This document shows positions 22,764-32,112 of a DNA stretch of 64,000 nt, in pieces. The notes below the pieces were generated by a model that was given only the letters and a program-made list of their open reading frames with translations, ran no database searches and was not told the origin of the DNA. The stretch spans positions 322,501 through 386,500 of the forward strand of contig NC_042524.1 in assembly GCF_900963305.1 (NCBI RefSeq). The letters are read 5' to 3'. This DNA comes from Echeneis naucrates. Its lineage: Eukaryota; Chordata; Actinopteri; Carangiformes; Echeneidae. The position numbers and the translations under genes are program-made. Position 1 is the stretch's first letter; every line of letters begins with the position of its first letter.

Positions 22764-23753
22764 CTATGAAGTGATAAGTATGCAGATTTTGGCTTTGGCC
22801 TTTTCTGAGAGAACAGTTGAGTGTTTCTGGTGACAGCAGAGGTGGTAAATGAGGACGGGTCTGATTGCCTGATCTCTCAGCCCGTAGATCAGAGTGCTCA
22901 GACATCTGGGGAGGATGATGACAAAGATATAAAGAAAGCATTGGATGCTTATTAATGTGATTCTGTCAAGGATCATAGAGATAGCTAAGAGCAGAGAGTT
23001 GTGCATAGTTGAGAAGAGAGTGAGGCCGAGCTGCAGCAGATGGAGCAGCAGAGTGTTTCGAGCCTTCTGGGCTGAAGCTCTGTCTGTGGAGGCCGATCGG
23101 GCGGCTACCATCACTCCGATGTACGAACAAGTGACCGTCACACCAGCTGAGATAAACACAGAATAGGTGAAAGCTTTCTCATAAAGATCAGACACTGGAT
23201 TAAGCAACAGGCTTTCTTTGCCACAAAAGTCCTCCATCTGCAGACTCTCCAGCTCTGCAAACGGAAATTCTAAAAGTAAAAAAACTTGAGTGAGAACATT
23301 CAGAGAGCTGAAGGTCCAGACCAGAAGGATGGCCACCCCTGTGTTCCTGACGGTGATGATGGCAGCGTGTCTCAGCGGGTAACACACAGCGACATATCTC
23401 TCCACAGACATCATCATCAGGGTGAGAGGGGAGATCACAGAAATGAGACCACCCATCATGCTGAGAAAACCACAAACTGGATACGTCAGCCTGATTCTGC
23501 AGGCAGCGATCAGATACATTAACTGACTGTGTGCTAGAAGAACTGTGTCGGCAAAAAGGAGGTTATACAGCAGAACATAACGGGCTGTTTCACAAAACAC
23601 TGGTTTACTCCTCAGGGTGAACAACAGCGTGCCATTGATGAAGAGGAACACACAGCAGGGGACTGTAGACAGAAGAGAAAACAGCACTAATGACACTAAA
23701 CTCTGAAGCTCCTTTCCAACTGTGATGTTGGTCTGAGACTGATTTGCAAACAT
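22764..23753 (-). CDS. Odorant receptor, 131-2-like family (copy 4)
   Basis: About 329 residues. The only ATG near the expected start is 23753 (MFANQSQTNITVG, with NQS and NIT glycosylation sites); codons upstream in frame have no ATG. Landmarks: TM1 LVLFSLLSTVPCCVFLFINGT, TM2 LLYNLLFADTVLLAHS, ERY box in MSVERYVAVCYPLRHAA, ICL3-TM6 TDRASAQKARNTLLLHLLQL, TM7 STLIYGLRDQAIRPVLI, and a longer Lys-rich tail (EKAKAKICILITS). It shares an identical stretch with copy 3 around TM5-TM6 and a near-identical TM3-TM4 block with copies 5 to 7. Its own inverted, damaged relative lies at 27030-27545. About 60-90 bp upstream is the shared promoter motif. Confidence 0.9.
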   Translation of the reverse strand: MFANQSQTNITVGKELQSLVSLVLFSLLSTVPCCVFLFINGTLLFTLRSKPVFCETARYVLLYNLLFADTVLLAHSQLMYLIAACRIRLTYPVCGFLSMMGGLISVISPLTLMMMSVERYVAVCYPLRHAAIITVRNTGVAILLVWTFSSLNVLTQVFLLLEFPFAELESLQMEDFCGKESLLLNPVSDLYEKAFTYSVFISAGVTVTCSYIGVMVAARSASTDRASAQKARNTLLLHLLQLGLTLFSTMHNSLLLAISMILDRITLISIQCFLYIFVIILPRCLSTLIYGLRDQAIRPVLIYHLCCHQKHSTVLSEKAKAKICILITS

Positions 23754-23810
23754 TTTAGACAAATAACCTGTTGATGCAACACAAGCACGAACAGTTTTTC
23801 AGTTAGACTC

Positions 23811-23843
23811 GGTCTTATGAACTCAGTCTTCACACCCACTTCA
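23811..23843 (-). promoter_or_regulatory. Shared receptor promoter element (copy 4)
   Basis: Read on the minus strand: GAAGTGGGTGTGAAGACTGA followed by GTTCATAAGACC. The same motif with few changes precedes receptor copy 5 at 28742-28776, and its second half precedes copy 6 at 30948-30964. Position (about 60-90 bp before the start codon) and the ATA-rich 3' half suggest a core promoter. Confidence 0.5.
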
Positions 23844-24398
23844 GGGCTGGCTGACGTGCCCATGATGTCATTAATTTCCCACAATATTCTAAGTTCCTGT
23901 CACATCCCCTTCATGCCGTTCATGTCCACTGTTGACATTTTGATGGACAAAGTTTGTTCTCAGCGCGGAACAAAAGAGGACAGTTAATGATGTCAGCCAA
24001 ATTTGATTAAAATTCACAGATCAGAGTGTTTTCAGAATAAAATAAACCCTAACTTCCAGTTTTGGAGGTCTGACTAATGGAAAGACTATTTGAATGTGGC
24101 TCACTGGACCAATGAAAGGTACAACAGTTAGTTTGACAGATTGTTACCATGGTAACAGAGTCAATGGTTTCCATTTTTATGATTGCTTTTATCGTGACCA
24201 CGCTTCACACATATTAATGTTGTACCTTTATGTTCATCTTTCTGACACTGAAACAGATCGTAAACACGATCTTTGGGCCGACGAGTGGACGGTGAACAGA
24301 CTGAATGACCCGACGGATTCAAAGTGAGAGAGTCCAAAACGAGTCACAAAAGGAGGGAACTGCTGTTGTGAGATTCTTGTAGCATTTATTTTGTTATC

Positions 24399-24497
24399 AT
24401 TCATCCATCCATCTTCCTCTGATCTGTTTCCGGGTCACGGGGGGTTCTGTTGCCAAACCCAGGTCACCCTGGACAGGTCTCCAGTCCTTCACAGGGT
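24399..24497 (-). repeat. L2-like LINE 3'-end fragment
   Basis: Reverse-orientation tail: ATCCATCCATC run, then 'gggtcacggggggttctgtt' and 'ctggacaggtctccagtcct'. Same module as at 10383-10476 and 51500-51650. Confidence 0.6.
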
Positions 24498-24714
24498 TTA
24501 TTGTGTTATATTTTAGCCAAATATCTGTGAATTCAACTCAGAAGTAAAGGTATCTGGAATATAAATGATATGAAGTCCACCTGCAGAAGTTCCATCAAAG
24601 ATTTAATAGAAAAGACCTTTTTCTTTGCAGGAATTTAAAATCACAGTAACTGCCATTCAAACAGCCTACTTTCTGTTCCGGTCTGTTTAATATGTAATAA
24701 AAAATAAACAAAAA

Positions 24715-26200
24715 CAGTCTTAGTTTCAGGTCATTGGAAGTCGGACTAACTTTTCTGTCAAAGGAGTTGCATGATATTGTTGTTATGGAAATATTGTTTT
24801 TAGTTTGTTGAACCTCTCAGAAGTATTCATGACACAAATGAGTCAATCTCCTGATGACTCATTTGCCTCCATCAAATGTTTAAACCTTCACTCATTAATG
24901 TTTTCAGTAAATATTGATGTCATTCATTTCTCCAGAGTGTTTACAGATCCATTATCAGGGGGTGATGATGATTATGTCAAAGTTTAACAAACACAAAGAA
25001 TTAAACTGAGAAAACTTAAGTTTCCATTATAAAAACTTTAGTGAAGTATCAAAATTAAACATTTATTCCTGACAAGACTTGAATAAAGCAGCTGTCCTCC
25101 AACCGTTTATCTTTTCTGTTTATTCTCCTTCATTTAACACATGCATACAAAAGACTCCCATTAAACAATTATTGTTGTTTGTCAGACTGATGTGTTGATA
25201 GATTGAACTGTCAGCGTTTCCTCCAAACAGAAGAGTTTTGTATCACTTTGTGATTCTTTATTCATTTTATTGGTTATCTGATCTCTTGTCATTTTCATAA
25301 TTTAATCGTTTTCTAAATCCATCTGGATTGGAGGGGGTGACCTTTGACCTCCTGGGTCTTTGTCTTTTTGACTGTTTAGGAACAGAAGACTTTCACATTA
25401 TGTCTTTATGCTACAGACTGAGCTGAAGACAGTAAACTTAAAATGGCTAAATTTCACTTTGGTCAACAAATAGTTGTTCAGTTTTCTTTTCTGCTCAGTC
25501 AGTTTTGGAAGGTTCCTTAATTGGCACAGAGTGAAATCCGCCCCGGCTGGCTGAGTCTCCTGAGGACTCATTTAGACACATTAAATATTCAAAGCATCAT
25601 GACCTGTTGTTTGTGGAAATATTGAGAAATTACTTTTGGGATTAATCAGTTTACATTTGGATAAGAGAGAAAATGTAAATGCTAGAAAATTTATGCACAC
25701 ATTTTCCTTTTTGCAATCTTTTTCACAGGCACCTTTACAGACCTAAAATGTAGTTTTTGATGTTTATTTAGTCATATTGCTGTTGCAGTCTTTAAATAAG
25801 TACAGTACTATGTACATTACCAACAAAAGTTTGGACACACTTTCCTCTTTATTCAAATGGTAGTATGTCCAAACTATTTAATGAAAACTTGATTTGATTT
25901 CATTATAATGTGTATCTTTAGATTTTCTGTGTAAATCATCAAAAATATCCTTTTAGTTGCAGCTCAGTAAAAGTGGGACTAATTTTCCTGTTTAATGAGA
26001 TCTGTTAATGGTTTTTAGGAAATATTGTTCTAGTTTGTTGAAACTCTCAGAGGTGTCAGTGAGAGAAGTCCCCATCTCAGACTGAATCCCCTGAGAACTC
26101 ATTTGGACTGATTAAATATTTAAACCCTCAGTCATTTGTATTTCTAGTAAATGTTGGTGGAACTAATTCCTCCTGTGGGTGTTTGAGCTCTTATGGGGGG
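24715..26200 (+). repeat. Degenerate triplicated non-coding segment
   Basis: Three diverged copies at about 24715-24970, 25480-25640 and 25955-26200. Each has, in order, a word like 'ggaaatattgtt' (copies 1 and 3) near 'agtttgttgaa.ctctcaga', then 'tcctgaggactcattt' and then 'ttaaatattcaaa' or 'aaatatttaaacc'. Copies 1 and 3 also share upstream sequence (gga.ctaa.tttt.ctgt). The middle copy is shorter and rearranged. Confidence 0.5.
25800..25880 (+). mobile_element. Short Tc1-like terminal remnant
   Basis: Contains 'caacaaaagtttggacacac', a terminal word of a common fish Tc1-like element, with a partial inverted match ('atgtccaaac') 45 bp on. No coding part. Identification rests on memory of that terminal sequence. 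Confidence 0.4.
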
Positions 26201-27029
26201 GAAGGAAGCAAACAAGTCCAAAGTGAAAAGAGTTTAAACTTGAATTTTTGTTCAGTAGACACATTTACTGTTTACAGTGACTCAGTTTTTCTCTTCAATA
26301 TTTGAAACTTCCAAATGAAGGTGTGATGGCCCATTTTAATGCTGCAAAATTAATTATCGGAACCATAGAAGAACATTTCACTCTCCATTTCACACAAAAT
26401 TATGTTAAGGATAAGAAGAAGAAGAAGGAGAATATGTTTACTAAGCCTGAGCCCAGTAAAAAGATTAGAACAACAAGAAGCACAAATAATGTGTTAAACA
26501 TGATTGAAAATGATCTGATTATACTGAAGAGCAGCAGTAAGATGCATTAAAAGACAGTTTCATTTGAGGAAGCCTGTAGTGACCAGCAGGCCTTCTTCAC
26601 AATCACTCAGTGTGTTGGACCTGTCTGTCATTCACCTCAGCAATATGAAGCTGCGGGGTCCACTCTGTTCGTTCAGAGACCTCCACTCTTTCCTGACCTT
26701 TGACCTTTGACCCCAAAGTCCACCCCTCTGGGTTGGACCTTACCTTAGACCACCACAAAAAGGGGGGCAATAAAATGGAGAAAAATAAAAATTGACTGAG
26801 TACTCCAACAGACTGTGTGACAACTTTACAGGCTTTGCATTCCACATTGGTCTGAACAGTGTGGACCCTTTCATGGCATCGAGGTCATGATGAGATGACG
26901 TGATGAACAGGAAGTTGGTGTGAGCACAAATCTGATTAACATTTTAGGATGTCAGGAAGCTCTTTCAATTAGCAACATTGTTCATGTGTTGGTCGTAGAG
27001 TTGTTTGTTAATCAGACTTCAATATCAGC

Positions 27030-27545
27030 AGCTCACAGGGCTATTTTCTGTTTGCAAATCAGTCTCAGACCAACATCACGGTTGGAAAGGAGCTGTTTTC
27101 TCTTCTGTCTACTGTTTTGTGAAACAGCCCGTTATGTTCTGCTGTATAACTTCCTTTTTGCCAACACAGTCAGTTCATGAGTGCAAATGAAAGACTTCTG
27201 CTCCGACAGAGCTGTGTTGGTTAATCCGGTCTCTAACCTGTATCAGAAAGCTTTCACCTATTCTGTGTTTATCTCTCACTTGTTCGTACATCGGAGTGAT
27301 GGTAGCCGCCCGATCAGCCTCCACAGACAGAGCTTCAGCCCAGAAGGCTCGAAACACTCCATCTGCTGCAGCTCGGCCTCACTCTCTGCTCAACTACGCA
27401 CAAATTCTGCTCTTAGCTATCTCTAAAATTCGAACACATTCTGAACATTATTTGTGCGCATCCAGATAGTTATTTATGTGAATGTGACCCTCCTCCCCAG
27501 ATGTCTGAGTGCTTCAATCTACGGCCTCAGACATCAGACCGTTCC
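27030..27545 (+). pseudogene. Odorant receptor pseudogene with internal deletion, 131-2-like
   Basis: Starts with the copy-4-like N-terminus (QTNITVGKEL read from 'cagaccaacatcacggttgg'), loses most of TM1, resumes with ETARYVLLYN.LFANT in TM2, then jumps directly to the extracellular loop 2 region (KDFCSDRAVLVNPVSNLYQKAFTYSVFIS). TM3 and TM4 are therefore missing. Further small deletions disrupt TM5 and TM6, where the bases still read as 'cccagaaggctcgaaacact'. The end resembles the TM7 tail ('tctacggcctcagacatcag'). Frame is lost several times. Closest to copy 4, which lies in the opposite orientation 3.3 kb to the left, so it is likely an inverted duplicate that decayed. Confidence 0.85.
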
Positions 27546-27559
27546 ATCTCTGCTGTCTG

Positions 27560-28741
27560 TCTGTCTCAGTAGATCTAGAATGTGTTTGCTGGAATACATT
27601 CAAGTTTTAGAGAATGAAAGTTTCATGTATTTATTTCATCCTGACTGTATTACTGTAACTCTCCTGTCTGAACAGATTCCTGCTGCAGCAAAATGTTTCT
27701 GAGTCAATCACACAATCACATATGACATTTCACATCTTTGTACTGGCTTCCATCTGATTTTAAAATCTGGTGTAAAATGTCAGTTGTCAGTGTTTGACTG
27801 TTTAACTTTTTCGTGGCCTCAGCCCTCCAGTCTGTTCCTGTCTGATTTCTATTTGGTGAAGGAGGATACTGTAACCTACGTTGAATGATACATTTAAAAG
27901 AACTAAATGTGAGTCAGCAGCCAACAATAAGTCTTCTGTAACTTTAACACTGGTCTGTTTGAAAGCCAGAAATAACTATACTATACTATATCTATGTTCA
28001 TAAAGGTTTTCAGTTGACTTTATCAATAACATGAGACAAAACACAAAAAAAGTTTGGTCTGATTAAGTCAGAGGCGAAAAAGTGGTCCACAGGTTCTAAT
28101 TACAATAACAGAAAATCAGGTATTCATACACGTGTTTTGTTGTGTTGAAATCACTGTCAGGTCAGTTAATTATGGTTAAAGTTAAAGATAGATAAGAATT
28201 GATGGTTCAGAGATCAAAACAAGATGTTGATGAGTAAGAAGCTGTGAATTTTTACTTCCGTGCACAATCTCCCCCAAAAATCAGTTGATTTAAATATGTG
28301 AAGAATACAGTGAGTCTCCAGCTCCACCTAAACGCAGTTCAAAGAAACACTGAAATCCCCCAAATAGTCCTACAAACAACACAGAACTATTTTTGGGAAT
28401 AAAGTAAGTGAACATCTATCAGCTGATCACATCTGACTGTTGCAACAAAAAATGAGACCGGAGTATAAAAGAAGAACATGATTGAGTTCTAATTTCTGTT
28501 GTTCTGTCCACATTAAGTCTGAATCTCAGACTTTGTGTAGCTGCAGGAGGAAAATCATTTAAAATGAAATGTGTCAGTTTCATTCGTGTGAAACCTGAAG
28601 CCTGTCTTTATGACAGGGTGAGTGTCTCTGATGGACCAATGGGACAGTCTTTAATGCCAAACTGTCCCTGCAACAAAGAGACAAATGTCTTTGACAGACA
28701 TTTGGCGGACTGTAAGCATGTGGTCATGTGATGCTGTCACA
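27560..28741. other. Intergenic upstream of receptor copy 5
   Basis: No exon seen. A TATA-like 'gagtataaaagaag' sits near 28460, about 480 bp before the copy 5 start; its role is unclear because a shared promoter motif lies much closer. Confidence 0.4.
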
Positions 28742-28776
28742 TGAAGTGGGTGTGAGGACAGAGCTCATATAGACAG
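28742..28776 (+). promoter_or_regulatory. Shared receptor promoter element (copy 5)
   Basis: GAAGTGGGTGTGAGGACAGA followed by GCTCATATAGACA, about 170-200 bp before the start codon. Matches the copy 4 element in order and spacing, with the TATA-like CATATA at its 3' end. Confidence 0.55.
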
Positions 28777-28945
28777 TGTGAGGATAGACTGAGCAGGAAA
28801 AGCAGCTCAGCTCACGGAGGAGCAAGCTGGAGTTCAGATGATTGGTGTGAACTGAGCCGTCAGCAGATCTTCACAAACTGGAGAAAACTAACTGTCTTAG
28901 TGTACAGGAACATCAGGAGGTTCATGTCCGAAATGTGTCTTTAAA

Positions 28946-29899
28946 ATGTCATCTGGAAAAGAGTCTGTGGCCAACGGCACAGCTGGCCATCAGTATCAGG
29001 GGATCCTGGAGAGAGCGCTGTTCTCCACACTGACTACAGTCCCCTGCTGTGTGTTCCTCTTCATCAACGGGACCATGTTGTTCACCCTGAGGAGTAAACC
29101 AGTGTTTTACGAAACCCCCCGTTATGTTCTGCTGTTTAACCTTCTTTTTGCCGACACTGTACAGATGACTCTGAGCCAGTTAATGTATGTGATCGCTGCC
29201 TGCAGAATCAGGCTGACATACCCGGTCTGTGGTTTTCTCAGCATGATTGCTGACCTCACAAATGAAGTGTCTCCTCTCACCCTGGTGGTGATGTCTGTGG
29301 AGAGATATGTCGCTGTGTGTTACCCGCTGAGACACGCTGCCATCATCACCGTCAGGAACACAGGGGTGGCCATCCTTCTGGTCTGGACTTTCTGCTCTCT
29401 GAATGTTCTCACTCGAGTTGTTTTACTTTTAGAATTTCCATTTGAAGAGCTGGAGAGTCTGCAGATGAAGGACTTCTGCTCCGACATAGCTATGTTGGTT
29501 GGGTCCTTGTCTGATCATTATGACAGAGTTTATACATGTTTCTTATTTATATCTGCCACTGTGGCCATCACCTCCTCGTACATCGGTGTGATGGTGGCAG
29601 CCAGATCGGCCTCCACAGACAGAGCCTCAGCCCAGAAGGCTCGAAACACTCTGCTGCTCCATCTGCTGCAGCTCGGCCTCAGTCTGTCTTCAACCATCTA
29701 CAATCCGTTACTTGTAGCTCTTTCCAGGGTGGTAAGAAGGTTGGTGTTTGTTCGTGTGCAGAATGTTTTTTATTTGTGTATTTTTATCTTCCCCAGATGT
29801 CTGAGTTCTCTGATTTATGGCATCAGAGATCAGACCATCAGACCCATCCTTATCTACCATCTCTGCTGTAAACTCAAACTCCCAGCAGTCACAGCTTGA
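28946..29899 (+). CDS. Odorant receptor, 131-2-like family (copy 5)
   Basis: 317 residues, single exon, clear ATG (MSSGKESVANGT, NGT glycosylation site at residue 10). TM1 begins LERALFSTLTTVPCC, TM2 FNLLFADTVQM, extracellular Cys at about 95, ERY at 119-121, loop-2 Cys in KDFCSDIAM, TM5 ISATVAITSSYIGV, ICL3-TM6 TDRASAQKARNTLLLHLLQLG, TM7 SSLIYGIRDQTIRPILI, short tail. A stretch from TM3 to extracellular loop 2 (29253-29475) is identical by eye to copy 7. First intact receptor of the plus-strand arm. An AATAAA lies at about 29970. Presumed olfactory receptor; ligand unknown. Confidence 0.92.
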   Translation: MSSGKESVANGTAGHQYQGILERALFSTLTTVPCCVFLFINGTMLFTLRSKPVFYETPRYVLLFNLLFADTVQMTLSQLMYVIAACRIRLTYPVCGFLSMIADLTNEVSPLTLVVMSVERYVAVCYPLRHAAIITVRNTGVAILLVWTFCSLNVLTRVVLLLEFPFEELESLQMKDFCSDIAMLVGSLSDHYDRVYTCFLFISATVAITSSYIGVMVAARSASTDRASAQKARNTLLLHLLQLGLSLSSTIYNPLLVALSRVVRRLVFVRVQNVFYLCIFIFPRCLSSLIYGIRDQTIRPILIYHLCCKLKLPAVTA

Positions 29900-30947
29900 A
29901 GTCTCACTGTAGATTATATCTGAAGCATATTCTTCAGGGCGACTATCATTATTATACAGTAATGCAATGTAATAAATAAAAAGGTTAGACATACCAAAGA
30001 TCACTTTATTTATGATTGTGATGTCCTCCTTGCTGTGACAGTGAAGTGAGAGTGAGTTTGGATCTCTGGGTTCTTTTCTTTGCTTGCATCAGCCTGAAGG
30101 GGCAAAACATCCGATAATAGTACCTGTTATTTCAATGAATGAATGAATAAATTATAGTATTGCAGAATCTGCTCTGCTCTCAAGCACTTGCATATCAAAT
30201 CATCCACCAGCATTTCTTTGTCTGTTTTTTTCTGCAGATAAATGTAGTTAGAAACAAAAGTATCTTCTGAATAGTATGAAAAGTATGAAAGATTGATTTC
30301 TAAAGCCTCTGACGAAAAGGTGGGTGGGGGTGTTAAACATGGCAGGCGGTGATTCTGGGGCAAAGAGAAACAGACATTGAAACAAACAAATACACCATAA
30401 AATATAAAGATAAACAGGGTTGATTGGGGCCAGTGGCTGACAGCTCAGGTGTCTGATTCACTGAAAAAGCTTTGTTATCAGGCTCATGTTCTTCAAACAC
30501 ACCAAAGTCTGACCAGGGATTGTTTAGTGAGCTGCTGCAGGCCTCGGCCTCGCTGTGAAGCTCCGCCATGAAACCACCAACCCCCTCAAGAATAAACTGA
30601 ACCCATCAAAAGAAACAGTTCCATAAAAAAGGAAGGAAATCTGAATGAATTACAAGTAGAACAGCCAGGCAGAGCCTTAGACTGGAAGTCTGCCACAGTG
30701 CCCCCCAACACAAATAGAGCCAAATAACTGAACATACCTTTCAGACAGATCAGCAGGAAAACTGAAAATAAGACAAAGTGTCACAACAGCTGTCCCCCCT
30801 TCCTGTCCAGAAGAGGACATTCACGACCCCTTTGGCTTGTCCCCATGGACAGGGACCAGCTTGTTGTGTAATAGTGACAGACACATTACATCAGATGAAT
30901 GACTGTGTAACCACGGTGACAGCTATTGTATCATGTGAGCAGGTCAC
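29900..30947. other. Intergenic between receptor copies 5 and 6
   Basis: No receptor exon or recognisable transposon. A minus-strand open frame at 30333-30569 has no family match and is regarded as chance. Confidence 0.4.
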
Positions 30948-30964
30948 GAGGACAGAGCTCATAA
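30948..30964 (+). promoter_or_regulatory. Shared receptor promoter element (copy 6, 3' half)
   Basis: GAGGACAGAGCTCATAA, the same 15-16 bases as in front of copy 5 (gaggacagagctcata), about 210-225 bp before the start codon of copy 6. The 5' GTGGGTGTG half is replaced here by 'gagcaggtcac'. Confidence 0.5.
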
Positions 30965-31173
30965 TTTGTGCACGAGGATCAGCAGACCTACAGAACATTT
31001 CTGCCTCGTGCAGATGAAGAGCAGCTGAACAGGGACCTGCTCTGGGGGGTCTGTGATGCTTCAGGCCTCTGACTTTAAAATATGTTGGATTGAAACTGTT
31101 TCAGAGATTTTCTGTCCTTTGTATTGCAGTCACATCAGCAGGTTAATATTTGACGTGTCTTCAGTGCTTCTCT

Positions 31174-32112
31174 ATGATGTTGTACACAACTCAGCTCCAC
31201 AGTAACATCACTGTTGAGTTGCAATTTCAGGGGTTATTGGAGCGGCTGATAATCTCCACTCTGACTACAGTGCTGTGTTGTGTGTTCCTCTTCATTAATG
31301 TCACCATGTTGTTCACCCTGAGGAGCAAACCAGTGTTTCTGGAGACCTCCCGGTACGTCCTCCTTTATAATCTCCTTTTTGCAGACACAGCCCAGCTGGT
31401 CCAGAGTCAGGTCCTGTACCTGCTGGCTGCGTACAGAATCAAACTCACCTATCCTCTGTGTGGCACGCTCAGCCTTTTTGCTAACCTTGTAACTGTAGTG
31501 TCTCCTCTCACCCTGGTGGTGATGTCTTTGGAGAGATATGTCGCTGTGTGTTACCCGCTGAGACACGCTGCCATCATCACCGTCAGGAACACAGCGGTGG
31601 CCATCCTTCTGGTCTGGACCTTCAGTTCACTTAGTGTCCTCATTCGAGTCTTCCTGCTGCTGCGGTTTCCTTTTGATGATCTGGAGAGCCTGCAGATGAC
31701 GGACTTCTGCTCGGCCGTAGCGATGCTGCTCGGCCCTTTAGCTGATGATTATGACAAAGCCTACACTTGCATCCTGTTTGTTTCAGCTGGAGTGGCCATT
31801 ATCTCCTCTTACATCGGTGTGATGGTAGCAGCCAGATTGGCCTCAGCAGACAAATCCTCAGCCAGTAAGGCTCGAAACACTCTATTGCTGCATCTGGTGC
31901 AGCTTGGCCTCAGTCTGTCTTCAACCATATTCAATCCATTACTGGCAGTCCTCTCAAGAGTCATACCAAGACTTCTGTTGGTGCGCATAGTTAATGTTTT
32001 TTATGTGTGTATTGTCATCTCCCCCAGATGTCTGACCTCTCTGATCTACGGGCTTAGAGATCAGACCATCAGGCCCGTCCTCATGTCCCATCTGTGCTGT
32101 CGACACAGCTGA
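31174..32112 (+). CDS. Odorant receptor, 131-2-like family (copy 6)
   Basis: 312 residues. Start at the first of two adjacent ATGs (MMLYTTQLHSNITVEL, NIT glycosylation site); in-frame codons before it contain no ATG. TM1 LERLIISTLTTVLCC, TM2 LLYNLLFADTAQLVQSQ, ERY box MSLERYVAVCYPLRHAA, TM4 NTAVAILLVWTF, TM5 VSAGVAIISSYIGV. ICL3 is ARLASADKSSASKARN, diverged from the TDRASAQKARN block of copies 3 to 5, so conversion has covered TM3-TM4 but not ICL3 in this gene. TM7 TSLIYGLRDQTIRPVLM and an abrupt C-terminus CCRHS. Presumed olfactory receptor; ligand unknown. Confidence 0.91.
   Translation: MMLYTTQLHSNITVELQFQGLLERLIISTLTTVLCCVFLFINVTMLFTLRSKPVFLETSRYVLLYNLLFADTAQLVQSQVLYLLAAYRIKLTYPLCGTLSLFANLVTVVSPLTLVVMSLERYVAVCYPLRHAAIITVRNTAVAILLVWTFSSLSVLIRVFLLLRFPFDDLESLQMTDFCSAVAMLLGPLADDYDKAYTCILFVSAGVAIISSYIGVMVAARLASADKSSASKARNTLLLHLVQLGLSLSSTIFNPLLAVLSRVIPRLLLVRIVNVFYVCIVISPRCLTSLIYGLRDQTIRPVLMSHLCCRHS

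Larger units (their letters stand above)
23860..26949. other. AT-rich centre of the receptor array, no intact gene
   Basis: Three kilobases separating the minus-strand and plus-strand arms. It contains a LINE fragment at 24399-24497, a degenerate internal duplication at about 24715-26200, and a short Tc1-type terminal remnant near 25800-25880. A small open frame at 26302-26550 is Lys-rich and matches nothing I recognise. No receptor exon is visible. Confidence 0.5.

Noticed and set aside
26302-26550. Lys-rich 82-residue open frame in the receptor array centre
   Set aside because: A/G-rich composition, no domain, no splice sites, no family match.
27700-27840. Possible LINE reverse-transcriptase 3' piece ('actggcttccatctgatttt')
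   Set aside because: Only one short word resembles such elements; neighbouring sequence does not continue the match.
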